64,000 nucleotides of DNA from Ditylenchus dipsaci (lineage: Eukaryota > Nematoda > Chromadorea > Rhabditida > Anguinidae). The stretch is from the NCBI GenBank assembly GCA_004194705.1, contig SADC01001297.1, forward strand, positions 310,001-374,000. Direction: 5' to 3'. The notes beneath the pieces were generated by a model. It had not been told where the DNA came from, searched no databases, and saw nothing but the letters and a program-made list of their open reading frames with translations. The position numbers were made by a program, and so were the translations under genes. Positions 9,102-21,037 of this stretch are shown in pieces; position 1 is the first letter of the stretch; the number at the start of each line of letters is the position of its first letter.

Positions 9102-12100
9102 ATGAGAGAAAATTCTCGTTACAAGCGTTGGCACCTTATTGCGCTTGGAGCCCTTCTTTTTTCTATTCTAGTTTTTTCATTGGCCTTGGGACACTCCTCT
9201 ATCTTCCGTCAATTATTGAAACAAGTATTAGACAGGTATTTTTTGGCTCTAAACATGTGCTTAAGTCAACGTCAAAATTGTGAAGAAAGTATATTTTATA
9301 GAAAAAGTACTTTTTGGCTACTTTTGAAGAAAAGGGTGGGTACTTATCCTTTATCCGGACCTCACTTTAAAACAGGACAGACTTTAGGGGGGGGGGCTTA
9401 TTTGGTAAAACAGCGATTGGGTACACATTGTGGTTGGGTACAGCGGTTGGGTACAATTGTGATTGGTACAGCGGTTGGGTACAGTTTAAAAATTAGTTTT
9501 CAATTTATTTAGTCCCACCGCATGTTTTTTGAAATTTTTTCACTTAGGCTTAGCCTTAGGTGCAAGGTAGACCAGTGCTCGATAGGACCGTTACCACGCA
9601 TTTGGGCACATCGCATTTGGGCACCCGCATTTGGCACCCGCATTTGGGCACACCGCATTTGGCCCCCGCATTTGGGCACCCGCATTTGGGCACCGCATTT
9701 GGGCCCCGATTTTAAAATTCTATATTTTTAAATTATAAATTGAAATTTGTCAATTTTTCGGGCCACGGACGTTTGACCTTAAGCCGCTTCGTTGACACGC
9801 ATTTAGGCCGCATCCCATACCATGTACCCCAAAGGGTCAGCCCTTATCCCGGACCATGTACCCCCAAAGGGGCTTCCTATTGAATTAGGTTGCCTGCCGA
9901 AGGCAGGCAGGTAAAAAATCTAGAAAAGTCAAAATTTTCGATGGAAAGTATTCGGACCTGAAATGAATACAAATTTTATTATAAAACAGTAACATATTGA
10001 TACATTTCAATTTATAATTTCAAAATATGGAACTTTAAAATCGGGGCCCAAATGCGGGTGCCCAAATGCGATGTGCCCAAATGCGTGGTAACGGTCCTAT
10101 CGAGCACTGGTCTACCTTGCACCTAAGGCTAAGCCTAAGTGAAAAAATTTCAAAAAACATGCGGTGGGACTAAATAAATTGAAAACTAATTTTTAAACTG
10201 TACCCAATCGCTGTACCCAACCGCAATTGTACCCAACCGCTGTACCCAACCGCAATTGTACCCAATCACAATGTGTACCCAATCGCTGGGCAGTCGCTGA
10301 GTCTGATCCTGAGCTTATTTCGACTAGAAAATGGAATTTCGCAAGCTTAAGTTAATTTTATTTTTAATGCAATCATGAGAAAATGGCAAACTTTTAAAAA
10401 CAAATTTTACAGCTTATTTATAATGAATAAACGCTGTTATGCACTGATTTAAACAAAAATGCGATCCGGATAAAGGATGACTACCAAAGCGTCATTTTAT
10501 GCAGTGCTTATTGCCATTTTCAAGTAAAATTTTTTTGACTACAAATTTTATAAAATAAAAAACATTTGGGGTATGAAAAAAGTGAAAGTCTCTTTGAAAG
10601 GTACAGTCTTTAATTATTGAATTTGCAGTCCTCCATTCTGGCGAAAGATAGTCAGCTGCTGGAAAAATGGACAAATCCTGAATACATGATCTCCACCAAT
10701 ATGTGGACATTTTCTGGTTCTATTTTTTAGTTTTTCTAATAGGAGTTGTAAGATTATGTATAGTGAGAAATCCGGATGATGTGTTGAATAATTCTGTGCC
10801 TGAGGTCAAAATGATGGGCCCATATGTTTTTGACCAAAAGATGAGGCGAAAGGTTGGACAATTGCTGAATTTTCTGTTTTAAAGTTGCATCTTTTAGGTC
10901 CATTCGTTAGAAAATGGAACAGTCAAGTAGGTTTAAAGAATTCTAGGAGTCTGGGCTTAATAAATTTTTTTTTAAATATTGTTAGGAACTTAGTCTTAAC
11001 AATGTTAGCAGACACGTTAATCTTGGCAAAATTTAAACATTTTTGATATTGTTATTTGGACCATACCATCTTTAACCGCTTGTAGGCTTGTTGATTACAC
11101 AAAAAATAGCCCAGAATCACAGATAAATTTTAAGTGGTCATCCGCTTATGGGTGATTTGAGTTGGCATTGTCAAAAAATACGATCCCCAGATGCTTACTA
11201 AAATAATTTGACCAACTTGTAATGGTGAGATCTGTGGATAAACATTTGCGGATACAACATTCGCTGACTTAAATTTGCGGCAAAACTTTTACAGAACAAT
11301 ATTTGCAGACCGACATTTGCGGAGCAATTTAAGCGAAGGGATATCAGCGGAATGGCTTTTGCGTTGCAACATTTATGGATTTCACATTTGTGGGAATAAC
11401 ATCTGCATAACTACATTAGCGACAGGACATTTGCGGTGCTATATTTGCGGAAACGACTTTTTCGCTCCGCGAAATAACTTTCGCAGAGCGAATTTGCGGA
11501 ATCACATAAAAACTATATGAAAAGTCTTTGAAAAATACCATTTTTACTAGTGCTTTTTAAGTATAACAACGAAAACCAATGAATTCATTAAATGAACAAT
11601 AAGTAACTCGATAATATTTTAAGTTTTATGTCGTTTCCACAAATGTCGCTCCGCCAAAGTAATTTCCGCGAATGTCGTTTGCGCAAATGTCCTGCCGCAA
11701 ATGTTGGTCTGTAAATGTCCTTCCGTTAATGTCGCTCCTCAAGTGTCGTTCCACATAAGTTGTTCTGCAAATGTGCTGCCGCTAATGACGGTCTGCAACA
11801 GTCGTCTCCGCAAATTTTATGTCCGTAAATACCCTTCTGCAAATGTACATCGGCAAATTTAGGTCTGCAAAGGTCTTTATGTTAATTTTACGTCCGCAAA
11901 TAACCCGCCACAAATGTTTATCCGCAGATCTCGCCATGCCACTTGGAATCAACCAAATCAACTTTTCAAAAAATTGTTACAAACACCCTATCTCAACCTA
12001 AAATCGGCGGAGATCAGAAAAACATTATTTTTTGATTCTGATCAATAAAAAATTGATTTTCGGGCATTTGAAATTTCGACCATTTGCCTGTTTTACCGTG

Positions 12101-15100
12101 TTTTTCAACTTTGGACTTGGCAAAAAAAGCCTCTAAATGCATTTTTGACCAAGAGTCTTGCTCGGAATTACGTCTAAGGTGAGTGAGTGCGCGCGGCAGG
12201 GCGATTTTTCCGCGCCGGATTTTTCTGCGCCAACTTTTTTCTTTAGATCAAAGAGATGAATTCTTTAGCACTTTTTTCAGAAGTGATAACACCATCAGGC
12301 AGTTCCAAGATTCTTGTTTCTAATGAGGTGTCATTTGCTGAAACATGTTTGCAAAATGTGGCACAAAAAAGTAAAAGTATGAAACGAATCAGGAAATAAA
12401 CGTTATTTTCTGATTTGTTTCATACTCTTACTTTTTTGTGCCACATTTTGCAAACATGTTGCAGCAAATGACACCTCATTAGAAACTAGAATCTTGGAAC
12501 TGCCTGATGGTGTTATCACTTCTGAAAAATTGCTAAAAAATTCATCTCTTTGATCTAAAGAACAAAGTTGGCGCGGAAAAATTGCCCTGCCGCGCGCGCA
12601 TCTCTAACCAACCAAGCCCTCTGCGCCCCCGCAGGGCAAAAAAGAGTAAAAGTAAATTTTGTGAATCCTAATTCATGTTTCCTATCTCTCTGTTTTGCGA
12701 GGAAATCCGGAGAATTCCTCGATATACAATACCTATTACAAACCATAGTCGTGTATATATTTTTGCGCTTAGGTATGAATCCTACCGTTCATATTATTTC
12801 AATGAAGAGAATTCCTGTGTTGAATGCTTCCTGCATAATCGTAAGTTTTACCCTAACAAGTAGTTCTTTTTATTTTATATATATTAGGCATTTGGATTCC
12901 AAATTTAATATTTCAAAAGTTTGTTGAAGCTGCTTCTAAACCAACTATGAGAGCGGCGACGGCTGTAATATTTTATGAAGAGCTAAAACAGTAAACGCTC
13001 ATTTTATTAAGGCACTGCTGGTTCAAACACCATTTTGGAAGTGGAAGTTGCTGAGTTGCTTTTTGTCGGATACGCGGATCCCTTTCTTGATCAAGTAAGG
13101 CAGTTATTACTAGGGTGAATTCGCCTGGATTCACCAAGTGCCCCTATATAAGAGCTCCTATCTATTTTTTTAAATGTTCTAAAATCCCATCTTATATTAC
13201 TACGATAAAACAGGCACGAACCGCAGGGGATACTGATCAAAATCGTGTTTTTCACATTACACACCACGAAATATTGTCGGCGAAAAAAATAGATTGGCCA
13301 AAACAGAATTACGAAAAACGTTATAGAGCAAAGTTCTGGCCATTTCAAAACCAGGAAAACCAGTAAATTTCTTGACACACCATGTATTTTTACTTTTAAA
13401 TTATTAATTTAGGTCTGTGCAATTCCTTTTGTTAACTTTGTTTGTGAGACTGTTTTGAACTTACCTGAACGTAAAATTTTCTTTCCATTATTCAAATTTC
13501 CAATTTGAACTTTTCAGGCATCGGGCTATTTTATGATGTATTTTGCATAATAATTTACTATTTGAATTAAAGGTTTTTGATTGTAGAAGAATGATACGAC
13601 TACTGGTGTATTTGAAATCATGGTAAAGCAAGTGGTTGTTTCTTTTACAGCAATTAATGAAACAACTTAGGATGGATCATCAGATGGTGGAAACAGCTTA
13701 GGTAAAATAGTCTCATTCAATGGAGAAAAGCAAATGCCGGAACATTGGTGGACTACTCCCCAAGCAACTGCAATTGATGATGCCACTGATGGCACTTTGT
13801 TCAAACCCTTCATAAACAAGTCTGAAAATCTTACAGTATTTGTGCCAGAGCTGTGCAAGTAAGTTTTAAAATTAATTTATTTTCACTTTTAGTATTTATG
13901 TTAGATCTTTGACGCTGGTTTTTCAAAAAGATGTGGATTACGCTGGTATAGCAGCCTATCGATATGTAGTTACTCAAGATGACTTTGACTTTTCACTTGA
14001 TCGTAATAAAGGTAATTTTTTGGCTGTAAGTACTTTTACCGCCAAATCGTAAAAATTTGTTTCTCTCGAGTATTTCTTAAAATTTTTTTTTAAATAATTT
14101 TAAAGTTTTATACCAACGTGTAGCCTTGAATTTAAGCTTTCTTACGAGCTATTAACTAACTTACTCAGATATTTAAAAGTTGGAGAAAAAAGTCTTTGTA
14201 TAGACCACTTTTTTTAAACAATTTTGTCCATACAAAGACTTTTTTCTGCAACTTTTTGAAATCTCAGTAGAACAGTTAATGGCTTATTAGAAAGCTGAGA
14301 TTCAGGGCTACATTTTGGTATGAAAATGTATAAAAATTTATAAACTTTTTGACGTGAAAACAGATTTCACGATTTGGCGCGGTAGATGAATAATTTGGCG
14401 GGGTGAAACAATTTGAGCCATTTTACCTACATGCTTAAATACAGGGGCACATTTTTTCGTAATTATAAAAGCCCTCTAGCTTTTTTATTTCTTAAAATTC
14501 CGTAGAGATATTTTCTGTTAGATTTACCGAATCCGAGCATTTCGTTCGACACCAAATCTACATGTAAATGTTTTCATTTTTGCATTTAACAAAGGCAATT
14601 TAAGCAAGCAAGGTTTTTCGCAGCAAGAAAAGGCCGCAGAAAAAATTGGCTTGAGGGAACAAGGTATCCAAAAATATTTTTTTCGTGATTTAACCCAGGG
14701 ATGACTGTCTGCCTGTTTTTGTCTTCGGCATGTCAAAAAAAAAGAAAAATGTTAAAAAAAACCAGTAAAATATAAGATGGGTTGGCTTTGTAAGGTTGCC
14801 TTAGTTCCGTTGTGAGCACAAGGCTTTTTTTTGGCGAAAGAATCTTGCTTGCCTAAATTGCTTAGGTTTAGCTCGAAAATGAAAACATTTACATGCAAAT
14901 TTGATGTCAAACAAAATGCCCCAATTCGGATAGACACGGAAAAGTTAGGTCCAGTGGAAGACCACTAAATGACCACTGGCCAACCAGTAACTCCCACTGG
15001 AATGCCAGAAAGTCGGAAATTCCAGCGGATTGCCACTGTCATTCCAGTAGTAAATCGCTCATTTAGTGGTAAATTAGTGGAATCCACCAATTTACCAATG

Positions 15101-18100
15101 GAATCCTAGTGGCAATCCACTGGAATTTTCAATTCGGTCATTTGGTGGAAATCCACTAATTTACCACTGGAATTCTACTGGTATTCCACTGGGATTTTGG
15201 ACTTACTGGCATTCCAGTGGCAAAATTTTGTTGGTATTTTCTTAGGAAATCCACGCGTTTGGGCGAATCGCATTTGGGCCCTAATTTTAGAACCCTGTAT
15301 TTTTCAATTAAGTTTTTTTCTTTGTGTTATTTTGCTTCTGTTTTGTCATTTCTTCTATTAATAAAATTCGGAACTCAGATGGTATAACCCAAACAATGGT
15401 CCCTATGAAACGGTAACCATGTGGTGTTACCGGAAGTACTCGGTACGACCAGTGATCCACCTCCCAACATGGTCTGATCCGTTCTCTGACATATTATTAT
15501 CCACTTGAAAACGGTCTTATAGACTAAGTACTATCACGTGTGTAACACAAACTGATTAATAGCATTCAAGTACCACTACCTAGGTCCACCATGTTAGTGA
15601 CGGTTTCTTTCATCGACCAGAGGATACCGGATTGGATTCGTGGTCTTGAGAACGAAATCCGGCACCGGATTCCATACGGACTCCAGTCCGGTCATGAGCA
15701 CTATTTGCAGCGACCGGGATTCCACAAACCGGTAACGAACCTGCAACCTTAAAAGGGTTTCACTATTATGTGGGGAAGGGGTGGGAATTTGACATGAAAA
15801 CCACAACTTCTCGAGTCTCCAGAATTTTTTTCTTCGGAATACCGTTCTCACGGTGGTCTGGTGAGAAATATTCTTAGAGAGAAACTAGAGAAATTCTCTT
15901 ATAATATATGTTAGTGGCTCAAGATCTGCCACTTGGGTGGTCAGTTCGACTCCGGACAGTCTGGATGTTCCCCACCAATTCAAAAAAAAAATTCTAATCA
16001 TAACACCTAACGGAGTGTACCCAGCCTGAGGATTCCTAGTATTATTTCTACTATTGACTTCCCATAAAGTGATATTTACTTTTTCGAGCCAATTTCACGA
16101 GGAATTATATGAAAATGTTTTCACACCACACCAACGATCCAGCGAAAAAAGAGTAGCCTTGAGCGGTAGGATGGCACGGAATCAAGCATGTTTTAATGTT
16201 TTTTATGTTGACTCCAACTTAATGTTAATCTATGTTTGATAGCTCAAATGAAAAACAATGATACCAAAAAAAAGAGTTGCGGAAATTGCAGTTGCACCCG
16301 GGGGAATTTGGAATTTTTGAAAATATTCGCATCTCGATGTGTACCCACCTTCAATCCCACAGACCAAAGGGGAGTCCAACCCAAAAATAATTCTATTTTA
16401 CATATGATTTTTTTTATTCGCTGGGAACATCACTAGGAACAGCCTGGAGCATTTTTGCAGAAAAAAGTTTTTCGACCCGTAAAGAAAAATATTGTAGAGA
16501 CAATAAAAAAATCTCCATGAACAAATGCTTTGTGGAAACACTCGGGAAATTGTGGTTTTTATATCAAATTACGTCCCCTTCCAATAGTGAAACCTCTTTA
16601 AAGGACCATGCTCTTTGCGCGCAGCGGCATGCGCAAAATTTGAATTGGCGGGGGACACTTCTGTTTCGTCTCGAACTTTACTCTTTGGAGTCCTTCGCCA
16701 TAACTCCAAAGAGTACAGTGCGAGACGAAAGATAAGTGTCCCCGCCAATTCAAATTTTGCGCATGCCGCTGCACGCAAAGAGCATGGTCCTTTAAAGGAC
16801 CGTGTCTCTACGTGTCACCAACGTTACTGGTTCGAATCCCTCTGGGTGCAATCAATCCAGAGTAGAGGACACCAATTCAAATTTAACCGTTTTCAGAACA
16901 CAATTTTGAATTGAATCGTTTAGGTTTTCAGCTCTTTCAGATAATAAAAAATTTGTGACGAAATCACCTGTAGACGAATTGATCTAGATGGTACTGGATA
17001 GGGTACCATGATTTTCAATTACTTTTAGCTAAATTTAAAGGAACTTGTTGGGTTAGGAAGGCGGGTTTTTCAATTATTTAAAAATAGTGTTAAAACAACT
17101 CCTAAGTGATTTTTATATGCTTAAAACGATAAAAAAGTTATTTTGTAACACTTTTCCACACAAAAAATGGATTTTTTGAAAAAAAAATTGACCAAATCTT
17201 GACTTTTTGCCTTGGGCGACCAAGGCATATTACCTTGTATAAAAGTATTCTACCCCGTTTTGGTCACTGGAGCTGGGCAAAACGAGTCTGTTTATGCATT
17301 TTATGATCAATAGTAATGCTCAGAATCATGGAACCTTCGGGGGCGCAGGGGGCTTGGAGTTGAGATGCGCACACCAACATAACTTAGACACAAATCACTC
17401 GAAAGTAACTCTGGATGCATAAAATGTATGCATACCAGAGTTTCTTTATGCGGTAGGTCCCAGTTAACAAGACTTTGTTCAAATTCCATCTTTTTTTTGG
17501 GTATACAGGTACCCTTTCAGGTTGGGTTGCCTTGGGGAAGCAAGGCAAAAAGTCGAGTTTTGGCCAAAAATATTTTTTTCAAAAAATCCATTGTTTTGTG
17601 GAAAAATGTCAGAAAATAACTTTTTCATTGTTTTAAGCATATAAAATTACTTAGGAGTCGTTAAAACACTATTTTAACACGGGAACGGCTGTACGTCCTG
17701 ATGGTATATCCTTGTGCAGAATTTCACGCTGAGCAAGATAGGAAAAAAAAGTTGAAAAAAAGTAACTCTACGGTGGTCAGTGGCCTTTGTGAACCGTCAA
17801 TGTCACGATGTTTGCCTCTGCCACTTCAAAGAGGTGAAACATGCCACTGTTTGAATATATATTTATTTAATTTCATGTGCAAAAGAAAGCGCAGATTGCG
17901 AGCTTTCAAATGACATATTGTTGAAGTATTTACGACAATCCAATAAAAAGCTTTACCTTGAAGAAATAATTAGTTTTTATTTTCAAAACGTTGTTCATAC
18001 AAAAATATGTACAAAAAGTGTGGAAACGCCGTTTTTTAGTTTATGATTGATAATATTCGACAGAGCAAGAATAACTGCACTAGGTAGTGCTTCAAAGTAA

Positions 18101-19509
18101 TCTGCAACCAAGCTTTTTGAGTGTTTAGCAAACGTTCAAAAGTATATACCAAAAGGCATCTTGACCTGAAACTTTGATTTTGCTAGATAAGTCTGAAATT
18201 CTGACACCTGATTCGTGTTCAGCATGGTTGATTCACTCAAGAAACTGTCCTTTGATTATCACAATCACCGTCAAATTTCAAATTCCGCTCGAGGCAAAAA
18301 TATTTGAAATTTGAAAAAATTCGAATTTAAATATTTTTGTCTCGAGCGGAATTTGAAGCGGAATTTATCTAGCAAAATCAAAGTTTCAGGTCAAGATGCC
18401 TTTTGGTATATACTTTTGAACGTTTGCTAAACACTCAAAAAGCTTGGTTGCAGATTACTTTGAAGCACTACCTAGTGCAGTTATTCTTGCTCTGTCGAAT
18501 ATTATCAATCATAAACTAAAAAACGGCGTTCCCACACTTTTTGTACATATTTTTGTATGAACATATATATATATATCATTATTTGTCTCATTCTTCGAGT
18601 TTAATTTCTAAATTTTTTTCCACAAATTTTTTACTCTAGGTTACTGCCATCCTAGCAAAAAGTTTATGAAGAGCAAGATGAGAGCTGTTTGCCCATGGGT
18701 TTGCTCGATATCAGTCATTGTCAGAGGGGTAATTTTGAAGTGAAATATTTTTATTTTCAATATAATTTATGCATTCTCAATTTTAGGCGAGCCACCCATT
18801 ATTGTCTCCTGGCCAAACTTTTTATTCGCTCCAGATTTTGTGAGGAACTCGATAAAGGGTATAAGGGATGCGAATCAAGAACGTGATCAAATTGAGGTAC
18901 AGTTTACTCTTCAAATCAATTGTGCCTCGGTCTACTTTTGGAAATTTTTTGGATTATAAAAAACTTAATTGACTTTCAGCTGCGACTACAATTTTTGCAA
19001 TTTTAGCTGGACTTGGAACCTCGGTTAGGAGCTATTCTACAGGCGAGAAGACGTTTTCAAATAAATATCAGTATGTGGAAAGGAGTTAATCTAACAATGC
19101 CGTAAGTTCATTATTTTTAAAACTTATCTTTCTTTTATAATAAAGAAGTTTCAGTGGTCTCGATTTAAGTAATTTTCGGAATTCCATTGTCCCAGTCTTG
19201 CAAGTAAACGTTTTTTTTGATTCATGAATTTCCAACTTTACATATCTTTTACAGATTGATGAGTATTCTCGAATCGACGCTGAAAGTTTGGAATTAATCA
19301 AGGACAAGTTGATAAATGCAGGTAAATTTGGGTCTATTTGAAACTAATTTTTTGTATATTTTTAGCAGTACTAAATGTTTTGATGATTTGTTAACTTCTA
19401 ATAAATTTTAGAGCTGGCTGCTCGTGTCAGTTGTTTTGGGGCTATGATCACTTCCCTGCTGGCTGTTGTTGTCGTGGCAATTTACGTCGTAAATAGAGTG
19501 AATTTTTAG
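9102..19509 (+). CDS. CD36/SCARB-family scavenger receptor, gene 1
   Basis: Two-pass membrane glycoprotein of the CD36/SCARB1/LIMP-2 family, which binds lipids and lipoproteins through a large ectodomain; the actual ligand is unknown. Exons: 9102-9224, 10629-10716, 10764-10852, 12702-12840, 12888-12964, 13012-13094, 13587-13622, 13671-13858, 13905-14011, 18640-18728, 18787-18896, 19007-19101, 19155-19203, 19255-19321, 19412-19509. Together they give about 479 residues, normal for the family. Seen: N-terminal membrane segment (LIALGALLFSILVFSLALG), GPYVF, SYYFNEE, IPNLIFQKFVEAASKP, AELLFVGYADPFLD, DGTLFKPFINKS, ELCKSL, GYC, ISHC, APDF, LDLEPRLGA, C-terminal membrane helix, and a tail of only a few residues. 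The family cysteines are present. Splice phases agree except before the exon at 13012, and exon 18640-18728 needs one extra base near 18657-18665 to stay in frame. The 4.6-kb intron before it is full of repeats. Assignment to the family is firm; the subfamily is not. Confidence 0.9.
9396..10290. repeat. Large palindrome in gene 1 intron 1
   Basis: Outer arms iterate GCGGTTGGGTACA (left) and its complement (right, to about 10290). An inner pair iterates GCATTTGGGCACC (9598-9710) with the complement at 10045-10095. Between the two word zones the arms share CTTAGGCTTAGCCTTAGG. The centre has CATGTACCCC repeated twice. Two concentric word arrays suggest one word-bearing element inserted in another. 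Confidence 0.75.
11224..11938. repeat. Palindromic element, word TTTGCGG
   Basis: Terminal inverted repeat TGGTGAGATCTGTGGATAAA (left) against its near-complement ending CAGATCTCGCCA (right). The interior iterates ACATTTGCGG and, after the centre, CCGCAAATGT, with many point variants. It lies in the gene 1 intron 10853-12701. Target duplication not found. Confidence 0.7.
12122..12640. repeat. GC-hairpin cassette copy split by an insertion
   Basis: The left part (CAAGAGTCTTGCTCGGAATT, TCTAAGGTGAGTGAGTG) stops at about 12194 and resumes at 12600 with ATCTCTAACCAACCAAGCCC. The gap is exactly the MITE at 12195-12591. The hairpin itself is partly lost. Confidence 0.7.
12195..12591. mobile_element. 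MITE with 8-bp duplication, in gene 1 intron
   Basis: Terminal inverted repeat GGCAGGGCGATTTTTCCGCG, with the complement ending CCCTGCC. Arms of nearly 190 bp pair almost fully (AAAGAGATGAATT, TGATGGTGTTATCACTTCTG, GCAAACATGTT). Flanks GTGCGCGC and GCGCGCGC differ in one base of eight, consistent with a hAT-type duplication. Confidence 0.75.
14100..14345. repeat. Short palindrome in gene 1 intron
   Basis: GAAAAAAGTCTTTGTATAGACC pairs with TACAAAGACTTTTTTC, and the outer CATTTTGGTATGAAAA pairs with the region around 14100. Non-coding. Confidence 0.5.
14520..14940. repeat. Palindrome with 90-bp arms
   Basis: ACATGTAAATGTTTTCATTT and GGCAATTTAAGCAAGCAAGG near 14560-14612 have complements at 14850-14895; CGAATCCGAGC at the left pairs with CAATTCGGAT at the right. 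Lies in the intron 14012-18639. Confidence 0.6.
14941..15245. repeat. Array of CCACTGGAAT words
   Basis: CCACTGGAAT, CCAGTGG and CCACTAA recur about fifteen times in both orientations. It is another iterated-word block and ends near GCATTTGGGCCC, the word of the 9.4-10.3 kb palindrome. Confidence 0.6.
15246..16600. other. Intronic spacer of gene 1
   Basis: No exon seen. A B-box-like CAGTTCGACTCC near 15940 suggests an old tRNA-derived SINE. An inverted pair around 15600-15850 is weak. Confidence 0.4.
16601..16800. repeat. Near-perfect 200-bp palindrome
   Basis: GGACCATGCTCTTTGCG through GTCTCGAACTTTACTCTTTG pairs with the right half, which ends CAAAGAGCATGGTCC. The short loop is near 16695. 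Adjacent to a tRNA-like B box at about 16830. Confidence 0.75.
16801..16890 (+). repeat. tRNA-like SINE fragment
   Basis: B box GGTTCGAATCCCT followed by CTGGGTGCAATCAATCCAG and GTAGAGGAC. The same tail follows the B box of the minus-strand copy at 62620-62700, so this is a dispersed tRNA-derived family. Confidence 0.55.
17065..17690. repeat. Fold-back element with central GC hairpin
   Basis: The left arm (ACTCCTAAGTGATTTTTATA, CGATAAAAAAGTTATTTTG) pairs with the right arm (ACTTTTTCATTGTTTTAAGC, ATTACTTAGGAGTCG). The centre holds the cassette with GGGGGCGCAGGGGGCTTGG at about 17340. It has the same plan as 296-945 and 25200-25745. Confidence 0.75.
17691..17830 (+). repeat. Dispersed repeat, copy 1
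   Basis: CTTGTGCAGAATTTCACGCTGA and the following GTGAACCG recur at about 50020-50120. Function unknown; not coding as far as I can see. Confidence 0.5.
17990..18565. repeat. 575-bp near-perfect palindrome
   Basis: The left arm from about 17993 (ACGTTGTTCATACAAAAATATG) to about 18300 pairs with the right arm to about 18565. Matched blocks include GTACAAAAAGTGTGGAAACG, CACTAGGTAGTGCTTCAAAG and CTTGACCTGAAACTTTGATT. The centre is CTCGAG flanked by AAATATTTG. Arms of about 260 bp with very few mismatches imply a recent origin. Confidence 0.85.
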
Positions 19510-21037
19510 TGGATTAATTTTTAATGACATTTTTTCGCATACGCAGGGTTAGTCATAAAATTTTGAAAAAAATTAGTAGATAGCCCTTTTCCCTATCGAT
19601 TACCAAATGAAAGATCGGTGACAGTAAGCTATATAGGGCCTATTTGATTAAAAATGCAGGGTTAAAATAGATTGACCACCACTTTTTACTTAAAGCAGCA
19701 ATAAAAGGAAATCCAACCACAAATTTTATGTCAAAAATCTTTACTGAGATTATTACGAAAATGTCCGTGTTTTTTGACTAACCCTTTTTAGTGGAGTGCC
19801 GATTTTATATACGTTCTCAATTCAACATACGGCTAGCAAAGTTAACTTGTTTCAACCAAAGACATTTTCAGTCATAGTGAAATGCTAATTTGAATATAAA
19901 ATACTCGGTCTCGCGGCTGTTTACGAAATCGGAGCTCGACTATAGCTTTTTTTCGAATATCGGTAAAACACATCTAAATATTGTTTTTTAGAGAAAAAAA
20001 AAAGTACCGGTCACAGCCTTTTCCGACCTAACAGAAACGTTATTTCCCCAAAGCCTAATGGTGTACAAACAGTCAGTCAGTCGGAATTCTAAAGGAAATT
20101 ATTTGTGCCTTCAGCCATGCAAGACAATCTCTACGGGACTAGCTACTGATTCGACTAAAGATGTTCTAAAACTATTTAATAGATACATATTATCATTTGT
20201 TAAAACTGTCTTATCTCAACCTGTTAAATTGTGGGTTTGTTGTTTTTTGATTGATTGTTTGGTGGTTTATTTTGCCGAAAACAAAATATATGTCCATATT
20301 GATTGCTGTTATCTGCCTTGGTTGAGTTGTCCAGATGTGTATTTGCCTGTTTTCTTTGCTATTATGTGACATACACACGGTTTTCTGGGTGTGACATTTT
20401 CTTAATATTTGCCTACTTCACTGTACACCATTTTATGTCTGCCTTGAAAATTTTCGATTTTCTTTTTATTTTAGGCTGATTTGCACTCTTCGGGAGAGAT
20501 GTTTGTAAACAATTCTTGCATAAAATAGATTTTTCCGTTCAAAAAAAATTCCTTGATCTGTGGACTTTTTGACTCTTTAGATCACATTTTTTATTAGTGA
20601 AAAAAAACGTTCTTGCTTGGCTCTTACAAAAAAAAGTCTTGAAATTCTTAAATTTTCAAATTATCAATTATTTGACAGCATCAGAATTTTTTTAGAACAT
20701 TTTATAAGCACTATTTTTAATAAATTATAATGAAGTTGGTCATCATTGTTATTTTCTTTATTCGAGAGCCCCTTTTCCAACTTAATTATTTCGCTACTCT
20801 GTCCATCTGCATTCTATCAAAAAGTATTTTTCATATACGGGTTTTTTACTCTCATAAATTCTCAAATGTATCTAAATATTCAAGTTTAACAGATTGTTTT
20901 GATTGAAAATAAAAATTATATCACTTTAGTTTTCCTATATTTTATTTAATAATTAACAGCAATTAAAAGACAATTTTTAACAATCAAGCACTTTTAAAAA
21001 TTCGTTTTTAACAAATTTATTTTAAACTAACTTCAGG
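19510..21037. other. Spacer between the two CD36-like genes
   Basis: Contains a small palindrome at 19547-19788 (GGGTTAGTCA left, TGACTAACCC right). The rest is AT-rich. A 103-codon frame at 20058-20369 has no family features. A TTCAG acceptor just before the gene 2 start codon suggests a 5' UTR exon somewhere here. Confidence 0.55.

Noticed and set aside
12991..13011. A 21-bp intron (GTAAAC...TTAAG) in CD36 gene 1
   Set aside because: Too short compared with the other introns, and a donor at 12965 gives a normal 47-bp intron. A one-base phase problem remains with either choice.
20058..20369. 103-codon frame between the CD36 genes
   Set aside because: No similarity to anything known, and no splice or start context. 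It lies in the intergenic spacer.
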